64,000 nucleotides of DNA, taken from NCBI RefSeq assembly GCF_019468465.1, contig NZ_CP080519.1, positions 310,001 to 374,000 on the forward strand, given 5' to 3'. Each line of letters opens with the position of its first letter. Position 1 is the stretch's first letter. The position numbers and the translations under genes were made by a program. This document shows, piece after piece, positions 32,512 to 41,291 of the stretch. The notes beneath the pieces are model-generated. The model was not told where the DNA came from. It made no database searches and saw nothing but the letters and a program-made list of their open reading frames with translations. This stretch comes from Amycolatopsis sp. DSM 110486. GTDB taxonomy: Bacteria > Actinomycetota > Actinomycetes > Mycobacteriales > Pseudonocardiaceae.

Positions 32512-34119
32512 TCAGTTCGCCAGCAGGTGCCGGGTCGACGGCGGTTCCACCGAGAACCCAGCCACTTCCCGGTACAGCCCGGCGTCCTCGCCGGTGATGC
32601 GTTCGTGGTGCTGGCGCAGGTGCTCGGCCCAGGTCGCGACCTCGAAGACCTCGACGTAGCGGTCGGGCACGCTCAGGTCGCGGTAGGCGCTCCACCGGCG
32701 GGCGCCCGTGCGCTGGCGTGAGACGCCCACGCGGGTGAGCAGGGCCAGGAACTCGGCCGAGCTCTCGGCCGGGACGTGGTAGGCGACCTCGACCAGCACG
32801 GGTCCCGCCGTGGGGTCGAGGGTTTCCTCGTCGCCGGTGAGCACGGCGATCTCCGGTTCCGGCCACGGCGTGACGATCGTGCGGTCCAGCTCGCCCGTGC
32901 GCGCGTGGATGGGGAGCACGAACAGCGACGCCGCGCCCAGCACCAGCAGCACACCGGAGATGGCGAGCGTCGTCGCGGCGCCCAGGCCGGCGGCGACCAG
33001 GCCCCAGATCAGCGCGCCGACGCCCTGGCCGCCCAGGAAGATCATCAGGTACACCGCCAGCGCCCGCGCGCGGACCCAGCCGGGCAGCGCGAGCTGCAGC
33101 GTGGTGTTCAAAGTGGACAGTCCCGCCAGCCAGCCGGCGCCGCCCGGCACGAGCAGGACCGCGACCACCGCCGCGCTCGGCAGCAGCGCGGCGGCGAACA
33201 CCCCGACCGCGTAGGCGATGGTGGCGGCCCCCAGCAGCGTGTTGCGGCCGAACCTCGCGCGCATCGGCCGCATCAGCACGGCGCCGCCCACCGCGCCGAG
33301 GCCGAGGGCGCCGAGCAGCACGCCGTAGCCGCCGGAACCGAGACCGAGCCGGTCAGCGGCCACGACCGGCAGCAGCCCCCACAACGCCGACGCGGGCAGC
33401 ACGAACACCAAGGCGCGCACCAGGATCCGGCGGACACCGGGCGCGTACCGCACATACCGGATTCCGGCGCGCAAGGCGGGCAGCAAGGGTTCCGCCGGGC
33501 CGGCGGACTCGGCGCTCGTGCGCCGCCACATCAGCACGGCGCCCAGGATCAGCAGGTCCGACACCGCGTTGATGCCGAACACCACCGCCGGCCCCGTCAG
33601 CGCCAGCACGAACCCGGCGAGCGCCGGCCCGATCGCGCGCGCGATGTTGACGTTGAGACTGCCCAGCGCCGCCGCCGACGGCAGTTCCTCGCGCGGCACC
33701 AGCTCGGGCTGGATCGCCTGCCAGGCCGGGCTCATCAGCGCCTGGCACACGCCGAGCAGCAGCGTGATCGTGATCAGCGTCGCCGGTGTCACGAGGCCCT
33801 GGCTGCTCAGCACCGCCAGGATCCCCGTGATCACAACCATCACCGCCGTGAGCACTGCGATGATCCTCCGCCGGTCGAGCACGTCGGCCAGTACGCCCGC
33901 CGGCAACGACACGAACAGCACCGGGATCAGGCTCGCGGCTTGCACGATCGAGGTCAGCGTGGCGGCGTCGGGCTGGTGCACGACCGTCCACTGCGCACCG
34001 ACCGACTGCATCCAGCTGCCGACGTTCGAGCCCAGCTGCGCGAACCACAGCGCACGGAACACGTGCCGGCGCAGTGGCGCCCACGTGGACGACGCGGGGG
34101 CGGACGGTGCGGCCGACAA
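32512..34119 (-). CDS. MFS transporter of the transmembrane secretion effector (MFS_3) type
   Basis: About 535 residues. The N-terminal part (WAPLRRHVFRALWFAQLGSN) and 10-12 membrane segments match the MFS_3/EntS-like exporters, and the C-terminal ~100 residues (VEVAYHVPAESSAEFLALLT; VEVFEVATWAEHLRQHHERI) form the antibiotic-monooxygenase-like soluble domain typical of the family. I choose TTG 34119 because GAGGAG lies six bases upstream; the open frame to 34260 has no binding site and approaches the neighbouring promoter. Export of a small molecule is expected. Confidence 0.88.
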   Translation of the reverse strand: MSAAPSAPASSTWAPLRRHVFRALWFAQLGSNVGSWMQSVGAQWTVVHQPDAATLTSIVQAASLIPVLFVSLPAGVLADVLDRRRIIAVLTAVMVVITGILAVLSSQGLVTPATLITITLLLGVCQALMSPAWQAIQPELVPREELPSAAALGSLNVNIARAIGPALAGFVLALTGPAVVFGINAVSDLLILGAVLMWRRTSAESAGPAEPLLPALRAGIRYVRYAPGVRRILVRALVFVLPASALWGLLPVVAADRLGLGSGGYGVLLGALGLGAVGGAVLMRPMRARFGRNTLLGAATIAYAVGVFAAALLPSAAVVAVLLVPGGAGWLAGLSTLNTTLQLALPGWVRARALAVYLMIFLGGQGVGALIWGLVAAGLGAATTLAISGVLLVLGAASLFVLPIHARTGELDRTIVTPWPEPEIAVLTGDEETLDPTAGPVLVEVAYHVPAESSAEFLALLTRVGVSRQRTGARRWSAYRDLSVPDRYVEVFEVATWAEHLRQHHERITGEDAGLYREVAGFSVEPPSTRHLLAN

Positions 34120-34281
34120 CGGCGACTCCTCGAGCCGGGCGCGCGGACCGGATGTCTGTGCGCGGGGTGATCCTACGGCGCCGGTCCCGGCACGGCGGCC
34201 GTCCGCCGTGGTCGCGAGAACCGGCCACGGGGCCGGCTCGCGTTCCGGGATTGACATCACGGTGACCGTGTCCCACTATCT

Positions 34282-34324
34282 CTTCGTCGGACGTATGTTC
34301 GTCAGACGTCCATGTGTTCGTCGG
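34282..34324. promoter_or_regulatory. repeated TTCGTCRGACGT operator upstream of the MFS gene
   Basis: Two near-identical boxes, CTTCGTCGGACGT (34282-34294) and GTTCGTCAGACGT (34297-34309), are followed by a partial copy GTTCGTCGG (34316-34324). The second is identical to both arms of the palindrome at 38982-39015, so the same regulator probably binds both places. Confidence 0.7.
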
Positions 34325-34406
34325 TCGCACACTCTTCGGTCCGGAGCACCTCCCCCGTGGCCGGAGACGCCGGCCGTGGTCCCGTCAGCGCGGAAGGGAA
34401 CCCACC

Positions 34407-35696
34407 TTGAGAACCCTGAGAACCGGGCGCGTGCTCGTCTACCTGCTGCTTCTGGGTGCGGTCACGGTCAACTACGTCGACCGCGTCATCCTCTCCGTGG
34501 CCGCGAAGCCCATCTCACAAGAGCTCGGGCTCTCGGCGCCGGAGCTGGGACTGCTGCTTTCGGCTTTCCTGTGGAGCTACCTGGTCTTCGTGCTGCCGTG
34601 GGGAATCCTCACCGACAAGATCGGCACCAAACCGTCGACGGTTTCCGGGCTGGCACTGTGGACGGTCGCGACGCTCCTGACCGGGGTGTCGGGCGGATTC
34701 GGGTCGCTGTTCGCCTTCCGGCTCGTCATGGGCGTGGGCGAGGCGTCGACGTACCCGGCCGGCGCGGCCGCCATCCGCGAGTGGATCCCGACCCGCGAGC
34801 GCGGGCTGGCCACCACCGTGTTCAACGCCGGCGGGTACGCCGGCCCCGCGATCGGCTCGGTCGTCGTCGGGTTCCTGGTCGGCCAGTTCGGCTGGCGAAG
34901 CGGGTTCTACTTCGGCGCGATCCTCGGCGTGCTCGTGCTGCTGGCATGGATCTTCGTCTACAAGCGACCCGAGCAGGCCCGCTTCATCGGCGAGGCCGAG
35001 CGCACGAAGATCCTCACCGAACGCGGCGACCCGGACCGGCCCGGTCACGGCGGTTCGTCCCTCGGCACGTTGCTGCGCTCGCGCACGATGTGGGGGATGT
35101 TCGTGGCGCAGGGCTGCGCCGTGTACACCGTCTACATGTTCCTGACCTGGCTGCCGAGCTACCTGCAGGCGACCCACGGGCTCACCGTCCTGAAGTCCGG
35201 CCTCTACACCGCCGTGCCGTACGCCGTGGCCGTGCCCGGGACCATGTTCGTCGGCTGGCTCAGCGACCGCCTGCTGCGCGGCCGTCCGGCCGGTTCGGGC
35301 CGCCGCCGCGTGATGGTCACCGTGACGATGCTGGTCTCCTCGTGCATCCTGCTCACGCCGTTCGTCACCAACGCCGCGGTGATCCTGGCGCTGTTCTCCT
35401 TGTCGCTCACCAGCATCGGCAGTGCGGTGGGCCTCAACATCGCACTGCTCAACGACTTGCTCGCCGACCCGGCGGACACCGGGCGAGCAAACGGGATCCT
35501 CATGGTGGGCGGCAACGGGTTCGGCGTGCTCGCGCCCATTGCGACCGGCTACGTGATCGCGTGGTCCGGCGGCTACGGCACGGCGTTCGTCGTCGCCGGC
35601 GTGCTCCTCGTCGTCGGCGCCGTGCTGACCATGACGATGACGCGCACCCCGATCGCCGCCCGCCGGGCCGTCACGAACGAGCTGGTGGCCCCATGA
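34407..35696 (+). CDS. MFS transporter, anion:cation symporter (ACS) type
   Basis: A 429-residue, 12-helix transporter. The opening VNYVDRVILSVAAKPISQEL, the WGILTDKIGTKPSTVSGLAL loop and FRLVMGVGEASTYPAGAAAI are typical of the ACS family (glucarate, phthalate and similar acid transporters). TTG 34407 is preceded by AAGGGAA, and the conserved sequence starts soon after, so the longer frame is rejected. It overlaps the next gene by four bases. Uptake of an aromatic or sugar acid is likely. Confidence 0.9.
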   Translation: MRTLRTGRVLVYLLLLGAVTVNYVDRVILSVAAKPISQELGLSAPELGLLLSAFLWSYLVFVLPWGILTDKIGTKPSTVSGLALWTVATLLTGVSGGFGSLFAFRLVMGVGEASTYPAGAAAIREWIPTRERGLATTVFNAGGYAGPAIGSVVVGFLVGQFGWRSGFYFGAILGVLVLLAWIFVYKRPEQARFIGEAERTKILTERGDPDRPGHGGSSLGTLLRSRTMWGMFVAQGCAVYTVYMFLTWLPSYLQATHGLTVLKSGLYTAVPYAVAVPGTMFVGWLSDRLLRGRPAGSGRRRVMVTVTMLVSSCILLTPFVTNAAVILALFSLSLTSIGSAVGLNIALLNDLLADPADTGRANGILMVGGNGFGVLAPIATGYVIAWSGGYGTAFVVAGVLLVVGAVLTMTMTRTPIAARRAVTNELVAP

Positions 35697-36118
35697 CCGA
35701 CGCGACGGCCAAGGACGACATCCGCGAACTGCTGGCCACCTACTGCTTCCTGCTCGACGGCTACGAACTCGCGGAGTTCTCCCTCCTGTTCACCGAAACC
35801 GGCACGTGGGAGTCGCGCAACGGCACGGCAACCGGGCCCGCCGCCGTCGAAGAGCTCATGAGCGCCCTCGTGCCGCCGCCCGGGCCTGGCACGCGACGCA
35901 AGCACCTCACGACGAACATCGTCATCCGGTTCGACGGCGACGATCGGGCCACCGTGCGGTCGAACTTCCTCGTCGTGCGCGACACGAGCGCGGGCCCTGC
36001 GATCGCAGTGGCCGGCACCTACACCGACCGCGTGGTCAGGACCGGAGCCGGCTGGCTGTTCGAACACCGGAAGCTCGCGCACGACATCACCGGCGAGTCC
36101 GGCCTGAATCCGACGTGA
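35693..36118 (+). CDS. SnoaL-like / NTF2-fold protein
   Basis: A 141-residue cone-fold protein: DIRELLATYCFLLDGYELAE, then FTETGTWESRNGTATGPAAV and GTYTDRVVRTGAGWLFEHRK. This is the SnoaL_4 pattern related to small subunits of ring-hydroxylating dioxygenases and to isomerases and dehydratases. ATG 35693 overlaps the MFS stop (ATGA). It is convergent with the EthD-like gene, with four bases between the stops. It probably works on the compound imported by the MFS protein. Confidence 0.85.
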   Translation: MTDATAKDDIRELLATYCFLLDGYELAEFSLLFTETGTWESRNGTATGPAAVEELMSALVPPPGPGTRRKHLTTNIVIRFDGDDRATVRSNFLVVRDTSAGPAIAVAGTYTDRVVRTGAGWLFEHRKLAHDITGESGLNPT

Positions 36119-36122
36119 CCGG

Positions 36123-36740
36123 TCAGCGGGCGGTGTTGTGGTAACGGAAGACCCGCCGCTCCCGCGCCGTCACCGTCGCCATCACGCGGTCGCGCCACGG
36201 GGTACCGGTCGCGTGCCGGTACCCCGGCTCGTCGAACAGCTCCACGCCGGAGATCTCGTGCAGCGCCAGCAGATCCGGCCCCGCTCCCTCGACGCGCCGA
36301 TAGCGCCGGATGCGGTGCCAGCCCGGCAGCTCCAGCAGCAGTGGCACGTGCTCTTCGCGGTACCACTCGTCCAGCGCCGCCTCGTCGCCGGTCAGCGCGA
36401 CCGCGACGAGCACCGGTGCCGGGCCGGTCTGTTCGCCGTACTCGGCGGTCAGCTCGTACACGCGCCGGTCGAGCGTCTCGAGGCGTTCGACCACCGACTG
36501 CTCACGCGGGCTGCGCCGGCGCACGGCCGCGTACTCCGCGGACGCCAGCGAGGCGAGGTCGAGCTCGTACCACGCGAGCCACGACGGCGTGGCGCCGTCG
36601 ATCGCCCGGTACCGGTAGCCGCTGCGCACACCGGGCACGGCGACCCGCGCCGGCGCGTGCTCACCGTCGTACCAGTCGTGGAACTCGTCCTCGCCGACCG
36701 CGCCCGGTTCGGAAAGCACGCAGAGCAGCCCGTCCGTCAT
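36123..36740 (-). CDS. EthD/DUF4286-like protein with internal duplication
   Basis: A 205-residue protein made of two related ferredoxin-like (dimeric alpha-beta barrel) repeats: FHDWYDGEHAPARVAVPGVR near residue 20 and LDEWYREEHVPLLLELPGWH near residue 125. Each has the W-Y-x2-EH core seen in EthD-like proteins. Such proteins serve as small oxygenase accessories or decarboxylases in aromatic pathways. ATG 36740 is close to the divergent IclR gene, so both are probably controlled from the 65-base intergenic region. Confidence 0.78.
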   Translation of the reverse strand: MTDGLLCVLSEPGAVGEDEFHDWYDGEHAPARVAVPGVRSGYRYRAIDGATPSWLAWYELDLASLASAEYAAVRRRSPREQSVVERLETLDRRVYELTAEYGEQTGPAPVLVAVALTGDEAALDEWYREEHVPLLLELPGWHRIRRYRRVEGAGPDLLALHEISGVELFDEPGYRHATGTPWRDRVMATVTARERRVFRYHNTAR

Positions 36741-36805
36741 CCGTCACTCCTCGCCCTCGCTCGGGTACCGTTCTCGTCAGGCAGCAACCAGGGAAAGGGA
36801 CGGCA

Positions 36806-37576
36806 GTGTCGAGAGAAGACCCCGACGTCATCGACTCGGTGGAGAAGGCGTTCCGGTTGCTGCAGGTCTTTTCCGCCGAGCGCGCCGCGATGACCGTCAG
36901 CGACGCCGCCGCGGCCACCGGGTTCACCCGCGCCACGGCCCGCCGCATCCTGCTCACGCTGGAGCGCCTGGGGTTCGCGGAGGCCGACGACCGCCACTTC
37001 CGCCTCACCGCCCGGGTGCTGCGCCTGGGCTACGGCTACCTCGCCGCCCTGCCGTTCTGGGAGCACGCCCAGCCGCACATGCGCGAGCTGGCCGACGAGC
37101 TGCGGGAGTCGTGCTCGATGGCCACCTTGGACGGTCCCGAAATCGTGTACGTGGCCCGGGTCCCGGCGTCGCGGTCGATGTCCATCACGCTCAATGTCGG
37201 CTCGCGCCTGCCCGCCTACCCCACGTCGATGGGCCGGGTCCTGCTCGCGGCACTGCCCGAGGCGGACCTGCGATCCTATCTGGACAGTGTGCACCTGGAA
37301 AAGCTCACGCGCCACACCATCACCGATCCCGCGCGGCTGTGGGCCGAGCTGCACGAGGTCGCCGAAGCGGGGTTCGCCGTGGTCGACGGGGAACGGGAAG
37401 AAGGCGTGCGCTCGGCGGCGGCGCCCGTGCGCGGAGCGGGCGGGCGGACGCTGGCCGCGCTCAACGTGTCGGTCAACGCGGCCCGCGTGTCGCAGGCCGA
37501 GCTGCGCAAGCGGTTCGTGCCCCGGCTGCTGGAAACGGCCGACGCGATCACCAAGGACATCGAGGGTCTGCACTAG
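36806..37576 (+). CDS. IclR-family regulator (PcaR/PobR-like)
   Basis: A 256-residue regulator: winged HTH (IDSVEKAFRLLQVFSAERAA; ATGFTRATARRILLTLERLG) and an effector domain with ESCSMATLDGPEIVYVARVP and SRLPAYPTSMGRVLLAALPE, a pattern typical of PcaR/PobR-type regulators of aromatic acid breakdown. GTG 36806 follows AAAGGGAC. It lies in the middle of the catabolic cluster and is the best candidate to control it. Confidence 0.9.
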   Translation: MSREDPDVIDSVEKAFRLLQVFSAERAAMTVSDAAAATGFTRATARRILLTLERLGFAEADDRHFRLTARVLRLGYGYLAALPFWEHAQPHMRELADELRESCSMATLDGPEIVYVARVPASRSMSITLNVGSRLPAYPTSMGRVLLAALPEADLRSYLDSVHLEKLTRHTITDPARLWAELHEVAEAGFAVVDGEREEGVRSAAAPVRGAGGRTLAALNVSVNAARVSQAELRKRFVPRLLETADAITKDIEGLH

Positions 37577-38466
37577 ACCTCCGGCGAGCCGGCGTCCGGG
37601 AAGTCGAAGCACTCCGCGGGATTCGTCACGAGCAGCCGTTCGCGGGCGGCCGCGTCCGGCGCGATCTCGGCGATCAGGTCGACGAGATCGCCGTCGTCGG
37701 GGACGAACCCGGTGGTGTTCGGGTGCGGGAAGTCCGTGCCCCACAGGACGCGGTCCGGCGCCCGCGTGGCCAGGAGCCGGGCCAGTGCGGCGGAATCCGC
37801 GAGGCTCGGCGGCGCGGTCGCGATGCGGTCCGTGCCGCTCAGCTTGACCCACACGGTCCCGGTCGCCAGCAGGTCCAGCAATGCCCGCACGGCCGCGCTG
37901 TCGAGACCCTCGCGCAGGTCGACCCGCGCGAGGTGGTCGATCACCACCCGCACCCCCAGCGACCGCACCAGGTCCGCGTGCTCGGCGATACCGGCACCGG
38001 CCACGTGCAGCGCGAGGTGCCAGCCGTGGGGCCGGATGAGCTCGAGAACGCGATCGATCTCGTCGCGCGCCGGTGCCGGGCCGAGGTGCGGGGTGAAGTT
38101 CAGGCGCGCGCCGCGGACCCCCGCCTCGTGCAGCCGCTTCACCTCCGCCGCGGACGTGTCCGGCCGGATCAGCGCCACGCCGCGGTAGCGGCCGCCGGAA
38201 GTCTCCAGCGCGTCGAGGAGCGCGGCGTGGTCGGTGCCGTGGCACGCGGGCTGCACGAGCACCGCGCGGTCGATCCCGAGCAGCCGGTGCAGCGCCCGCA
38301 GGTCTTCCTTCGGCGACGCCGGCGGCGTGTAGGACCGGCCCTCGGCGTACGGGAACTTCGCCGTCGGGCCGAAGACGTGGCAGTGCGCGTCACAACTGTT
38401 GGCGGGCAACGGGATTCGCGGCGCGTGCGGGTGGGGGTGCGGGCCCGGGTTGCGCGGGTCCGTCAC
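37573..38466 (-). CDS. amidohydrolase family protein (2-pyrone-4,6-dicarboxylate hydrolase-like)
   Basis: A 297-residue TIM-barrel metal-dependent hydrolase. NSCDAHCHVFGPTAKFPYAE at the N-terminus supplies the HxH-type metal site, VALIRPD and GARLNFTPHLG follow, and WGTDFPHPNTTGFVPDDGDL near the C-terminus supplies the catalytic Asp. This set is characteristic of LigI-like lactonases. GTG 38466 overlaps the stop of the CMD gene (GTGA), with GGAGG seven bases upstream. It likely opens a lactone or pyrone ring in the cluster pathway. Confidence 0.88.
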   Translation of the reverse strand: MTDPRNPGPHPHPHAPRIPLPANSCDAHCHVFGPTAKFPYAEGRSYTPPASPKEDLRALHRLLGIDRAVLVQPACHGTDHAALLDALETSGGRYRGVALIRPDTSAAEVKRLHEAGVRGARLNFTPHLGPAPARDEIDRVLELIRPHGWHLALHVAGAGIAEHADLVRSLGVRVVIDHLARVDLREGLDSAAVRALLDLLATGTVWVKLSGTDRIATAPPSLADSAALARLLATRAPDRVLWGTDFPHPNTTGFVPDDGDLVDLIAEIAPDAAARERLLVTNPAECFDFPDAGSPEV

Positions 38467-38966
38467 TGGCCGACCTCCAGCGCGACCAGGAACCGCGACA
38501 CGAGGTTGTACGCGCCCACGGTCACCGTCAGCTCGACGATCTCCTGCTCCGCGAAGTGCTTCTGCAGAGCCAGGAACACCTCGTCCGGCACGGCGACCTG
38601 CTTCGTCATCGCGTCGGTGTAGGCCAGCACCGCCAGCTGCCGCTCGTCCAGGACGCTCAGGTCGGCGCCCTCGCGCAAAGCCTCGATCTCCTCGGCCGGC
38701 AGACCGGCCTCCGCGGCGACGAGGGCGTGGGCGGTCCACTCGTACTCGGCGCCGTTGAGCTCGGCGACCCGCAGGATCGCCAGCTCCCGCACCGTCGCGG
38801 GGAGGACGCCCTGCTTGCGGATCGCGCCGAGCAGGCTGTTCCAGCCGTCGGCGAAAGGCGGGCTGTGCAACAGCATGCGATCGAGCGGGGTCAGGCGCCC
38901 CCCACGGCGCGCGCGGATGCGGTCGGCGACTTCGCCGCTCTCGTCCGCGTAGTCCAGCCTGGCCAT
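38463..38966 (-). CDS. carboxymuconolactone decarboxylase family protein
   Basis: A 167-residue all-alpha protein of the CMD/AhpD-like superfamily, with VRELAILRVAELNGAEYEWT followed by AHALVAAEAGLP. The redox CxxC of AhpD is absent, which fits a CMD-like or other role. ATG 38966 follows AAGGAG at seven bases. It leads the two-gene minus-strand operon with the amidohydrolase, directly downstream of a 13-base inverted repeat operator. Confidence 0.88.
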   Translation of the reverse strand: MARLDYADESGEVADRIRARRGGRLTPLDRMLLHSPPFADGWNSLLGAIRKQGVLPATVRELAILRVAELNGAEYEWTAHALVAAEAGLPAEEIEALREGADLSVLDERQLAVLAYTDAMTKQVAVPDEVFLALQKHFAEQEIVELTVTVGAYNLVSRFLVALEVGQ

Positions 38967-38981
38967 GTGCGATCTCCTTGT

Positions 38982-39015
38982 GTTCGTCAGACGTACACTT
39001 GAACGTCTGACGAAC
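38982..39015. promoter_or_regulatory. 13-base perfect inverted repeat operator
   Basis: GTTCGTCAGACGT (38982-38994) and its exact inverse (39003-39015) are separated by eight bases, so centres are 21 bases or two helical turns apart. It lies 16 bases upstream of the CMD start. Each arm contains CGTC-A-GACG, itself palindromic, so two dimers may bind. Confidence 0.82.
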
Positions 39016-39084
39016 GAGTATGGCCAGTGCCGAGGGGACCGGTCAACCCGCGAAGGCCGCACCGGGACGAGATCGACGCCACGT

Positions 39085-39507
39085 TCACCGCGTCTGGAGT
39101 GGTCCGCTGAACGATTTGCGCAGGCTCGGCGGCCCGACCACCCGCAGGAGCGTCGCGAGGATCTTGCCCTTCGGCGTCGACGGGGTGCGGGTGAGCTCGA
39201 CGTCGACGCGGGTGCCTTCGCCGGCCGGCCGCAGCCGGAAGACCCAGCCGCCGCCGGGGCCGAAGAGCTTGGAGTCGAGTGTGGTGACGGTGACGCTCGT
39301 GGCGTCCCATTCGTAGCGCGCGCGTTCCCACGCCGCGCTGGTCCCTTCCGTCACTTCGGCCCAGGTGGCGCCGAGGGCGTGGACCTCGAAGTGCTCGGCG
39401 TCGATCGAGGGCCAGTGCTCGGCGCGGGCGGGGCCGAAGTCGGTGAGCACGGCGAGCGCGGCGGCCGGGGTGAGGGCGGAGTCGAGGTGGAAGCGGATGA
39501 CGGGCAC
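39085..39507 (-). CDS. SRPBCC-family protein (START-like fold)
   Basis: A 140-residue protein with VIRFHLDSALTPAAALAVLT at the start and the long C-terminal helix TLLRVVGPPSLRKSFSG, typical of polyketide cyclase/dehydrase-like SRPBCC proteins that bind lipids or aromatic ligands. GTG 39507 follows GAAGGG; an ATG at 39537 is an alternative. No enzyme neighbours suggest a specific ligand. Confidence 0.75.
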   Translation of the reverse strand: MPVIRFHLDSALTPAAALAVLTDFGPARAEHWPSIDAEHFEVHALGATWAEVTEGTSAAWERARYEWDATSVTVTTLDSKLFGPGGGWVFRLRPAGEGTRVDVELTRTPSTPKGKILATLLRVVGPPSLRKSFSGPLQTR

Positions 39508-39658
39508 GGTGTTTCCCTTCGGAGGTGGTGACGTCATCGTCGCCGCGGGGCCGGCCTCGTCACCCCAGGGTGAGACACGGGTCGGCACCCGGGCCAGGGT
39601 GCACCCCAGGGTGTCTCCCTGGCTCCACCGGTGGCCTGGTCACGCGAGGGTGAGCGGC

Positions 39659-41236
39659 ATGAGACGACTGATCCTGCTGGCGGCCGTGCTGCCGCTCGCG
39701 GCCGTGCTGGTGCCGGGCGCCAGTGCCGCTCCCGGTGCCCCGGCCACCACGTGTGCGGCCATGCCCGTGTCCGCGCCACCCGGCGCCCAGGTCGAGGCGG
39801 TGACCGCGACCGCCCACGAGGGCGGCACCGTCACGTTCCCGGCCGCTCCCCCGCTGCACCCCGCACCGACGACGCTGACGGACGTGCCGGCCTGGTGCGA
39901 CGTCACCGTCACCCTCACGCACCCGGGCGCCGGTGACCACGTCGCCGTGAAGATCTCGCTGCCCCGCGACCGCGCGAAGTGGTCGGGCCGGTTCCAGGCC
40001 ACCGGCGGCAGCGCGTACCTCGCCGGAGACTTCGGCAGCCCGCTGGTCGCCGCCGTCAAGGACGGCTACGTCGCCGCCGCGACCGACGCCGGCGTGGGTT
40101 CCGACCCGCTCGACGTCAGCGGCTGGGCCCTGAAGCCGGAGACGCCGGCGCTGCTGGAGGACTTCTCGTCGCGCTCGCTGCACGACCTGGCCGTGGTCGG
40201 CAAGGACGTGGCGAACCGCTTCTACGGCAAGCCTGTGAGCTACGCGTACTGGAACGGCTGCTCGACCGGTGGAAGGCAGGGGTACGTCGAGGCCCAGGAC
40301 TACCCAAAGGACTTCCAGGGCATCCTGGCCGACGCGCCGGCCATCAACTGGGACCGCTTCGCCGTGGCCTCGCTGTGGCCGCAGGTCGTGTTCAACGAGG
40401 AGAAGACGCAGCCGACGCAGTGCGAACTGGAGGCGTTCAACACCGCGGCGGTCGCGGCGTGCGACACGCTCGACGGCGTCAAGGACGGCGTGATCGGCAA
40501 CCCGCAGGCCTGCCACTGGGACCCGCGCAAACTGATCGGCACGAAGGTGCTGTGCGAGGGCAAGGAGCTCACCATCTCCGCCGCGACGGCCGAGGTCGTG
40601 CGCAAGATCTGGGCCGGGCCGGTCTCGCCGTCCGGGCAGCAGCTCTGGTACGAGTCCAACATCGGCGCACCCTTCAGCGGACACGCGCAGGCCGGCATGC
40701 CGTTCTTCGTCGCCGACAGCTGGGTCAAGTACTTCGTGAAGCAGGACCCGACGTTCGACACCACGAAGCTCACGTACAGCTCCTTCGCACAGCTGTTCCG
40801 CGAGTCCCAGCAGAAGTTCCACGACGTCATCGGCAGCGACGACCCGGACCTCTCGGCCTTCGCCCACGCCGGCGGCAAGCTGCTGAGCTGGCAAGGCCAG
40901 TCCGACGAGCTCGTCCCCACCCAGGGCACGGCCGACTATCGCGAACGCGTCAACCGGCTCATGGGCGGCAACTCCCGCGTCGACCAGTTCTACCGCCTCT
41001 TCCTCGCCCCCGGCGTCACCCACTGCGGCGGCGGCCCCGGCGCCCAGCCCACGGACGCCCTGGGCGCCCTGGTGAAGTGGGTCGAGCACGGCCAGGCCCC
41101 GGACACCCTGGCCGCCGCCGTCAAGACCACGGACGGCACCACCCTCGCGACCCGCAACCTGTGCCGCTACCCGAAACTCGCCCACTACACCGGCCACGGC
41201 AACCCCGCCTCGGCTGCGAATTACCGTTGTAGCTGA
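39659..41236 (+). CDS. secreted tannase/feruloyl esterase family protein
   Basis: A 525-residue protein with a clear signal peptide (MRRLILLAAVLPLAAVLVPG, cleavage near ASA-A). The family's CS-D-HC arrangement is visible: Ser nucleophile with adjacent Cys in WNGCSTGGRQG, Asp in GQSDELVP and His with Cys in THCGGGPG; the two Cys normally form a disulfide next to the active site. It should cleave ester bonds of plant phenolics outside the cell, releasing aromatic acids that the neighbouring pathways could use. Upstream spacing gives no strong binding site; ATG 39659 is fixed by the signal peptide. Confidence 0.92.
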   Translation: MRRLILLAAVLPLAAVLVPGASAAPGAPATTCAAMPVSAPPGAQVEAVTATAHEGGTVTFPAAPPLHPAPTTLTDVPAWCDVTVTLTHPGAGDHVAVKISLPRDRAKWSGRFQATGGSAYLAGDFGSPLVAAVKDGYVAAATDAGVGSDPLDVSGWALKPETPALLEDFSSRSLHDLAVVGKDVANRFYGKPVSYAYWNGCSTGGRQGYVEAQDYPKDFQGILADAPAINWDRFAVASLWPQVVFNEEKTQPTQCELEAFNTAAVAACDTLDGVKDGVIGNPQACHWDPRKLIGTKVLCEGKELTISAATAEVVRKIWAGPVSPSGQQLWYESNIGAPFSGHAQAGMPFFVADSWVKYFVKQDPTFDTTKLTYSSFAQLFRESQQKFHDVIGSDDPDLSAFAHAGGKLLSWQGQSDELVPTQGTADYRERVNRLMGGNSRVDQFYRLFLAPGVTHCGGGPGAQPTDALGALVKWVEHGQAPDTLAAAVKTTDGTTLATRNLCRYPKLAHYTGHGNPASAANYRCS

Positions 41237-41256
41237 CGGGTTTTCTTCCTTCCGCC

Positions 41257-41288
41257 CGGTCCCGGCTCTCCTCGGAGGGCCGGGACCG
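41257..41288. terminator. hairpin between convergent genes
   Basis: CGGTCCCGGC (41257-41266) pairs with GCCGGGACCG (41279-41288) around a 12-base loop, between the esterase stop and the LAL regulator stop. It has no T-run but is in the right place to end both transcripts. Confidence 0.6.
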
Positions 41289-41291
41289 CCT

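Noticed and set aside
32512..34119. Novel fusion of a transporter with an antibiotic-monooxygenase-like domain
   Set aside because: The C-terminal soluble domain is normal for MFS_3-type exporters, so it is not a new fusion.
39560..41197. 545-residue minus-strand frame opposite the secreted esterase
   Set aside because: The esterase has signal peptide and complete catalytic motifs; the antisense frame is a GC-driven shadow.
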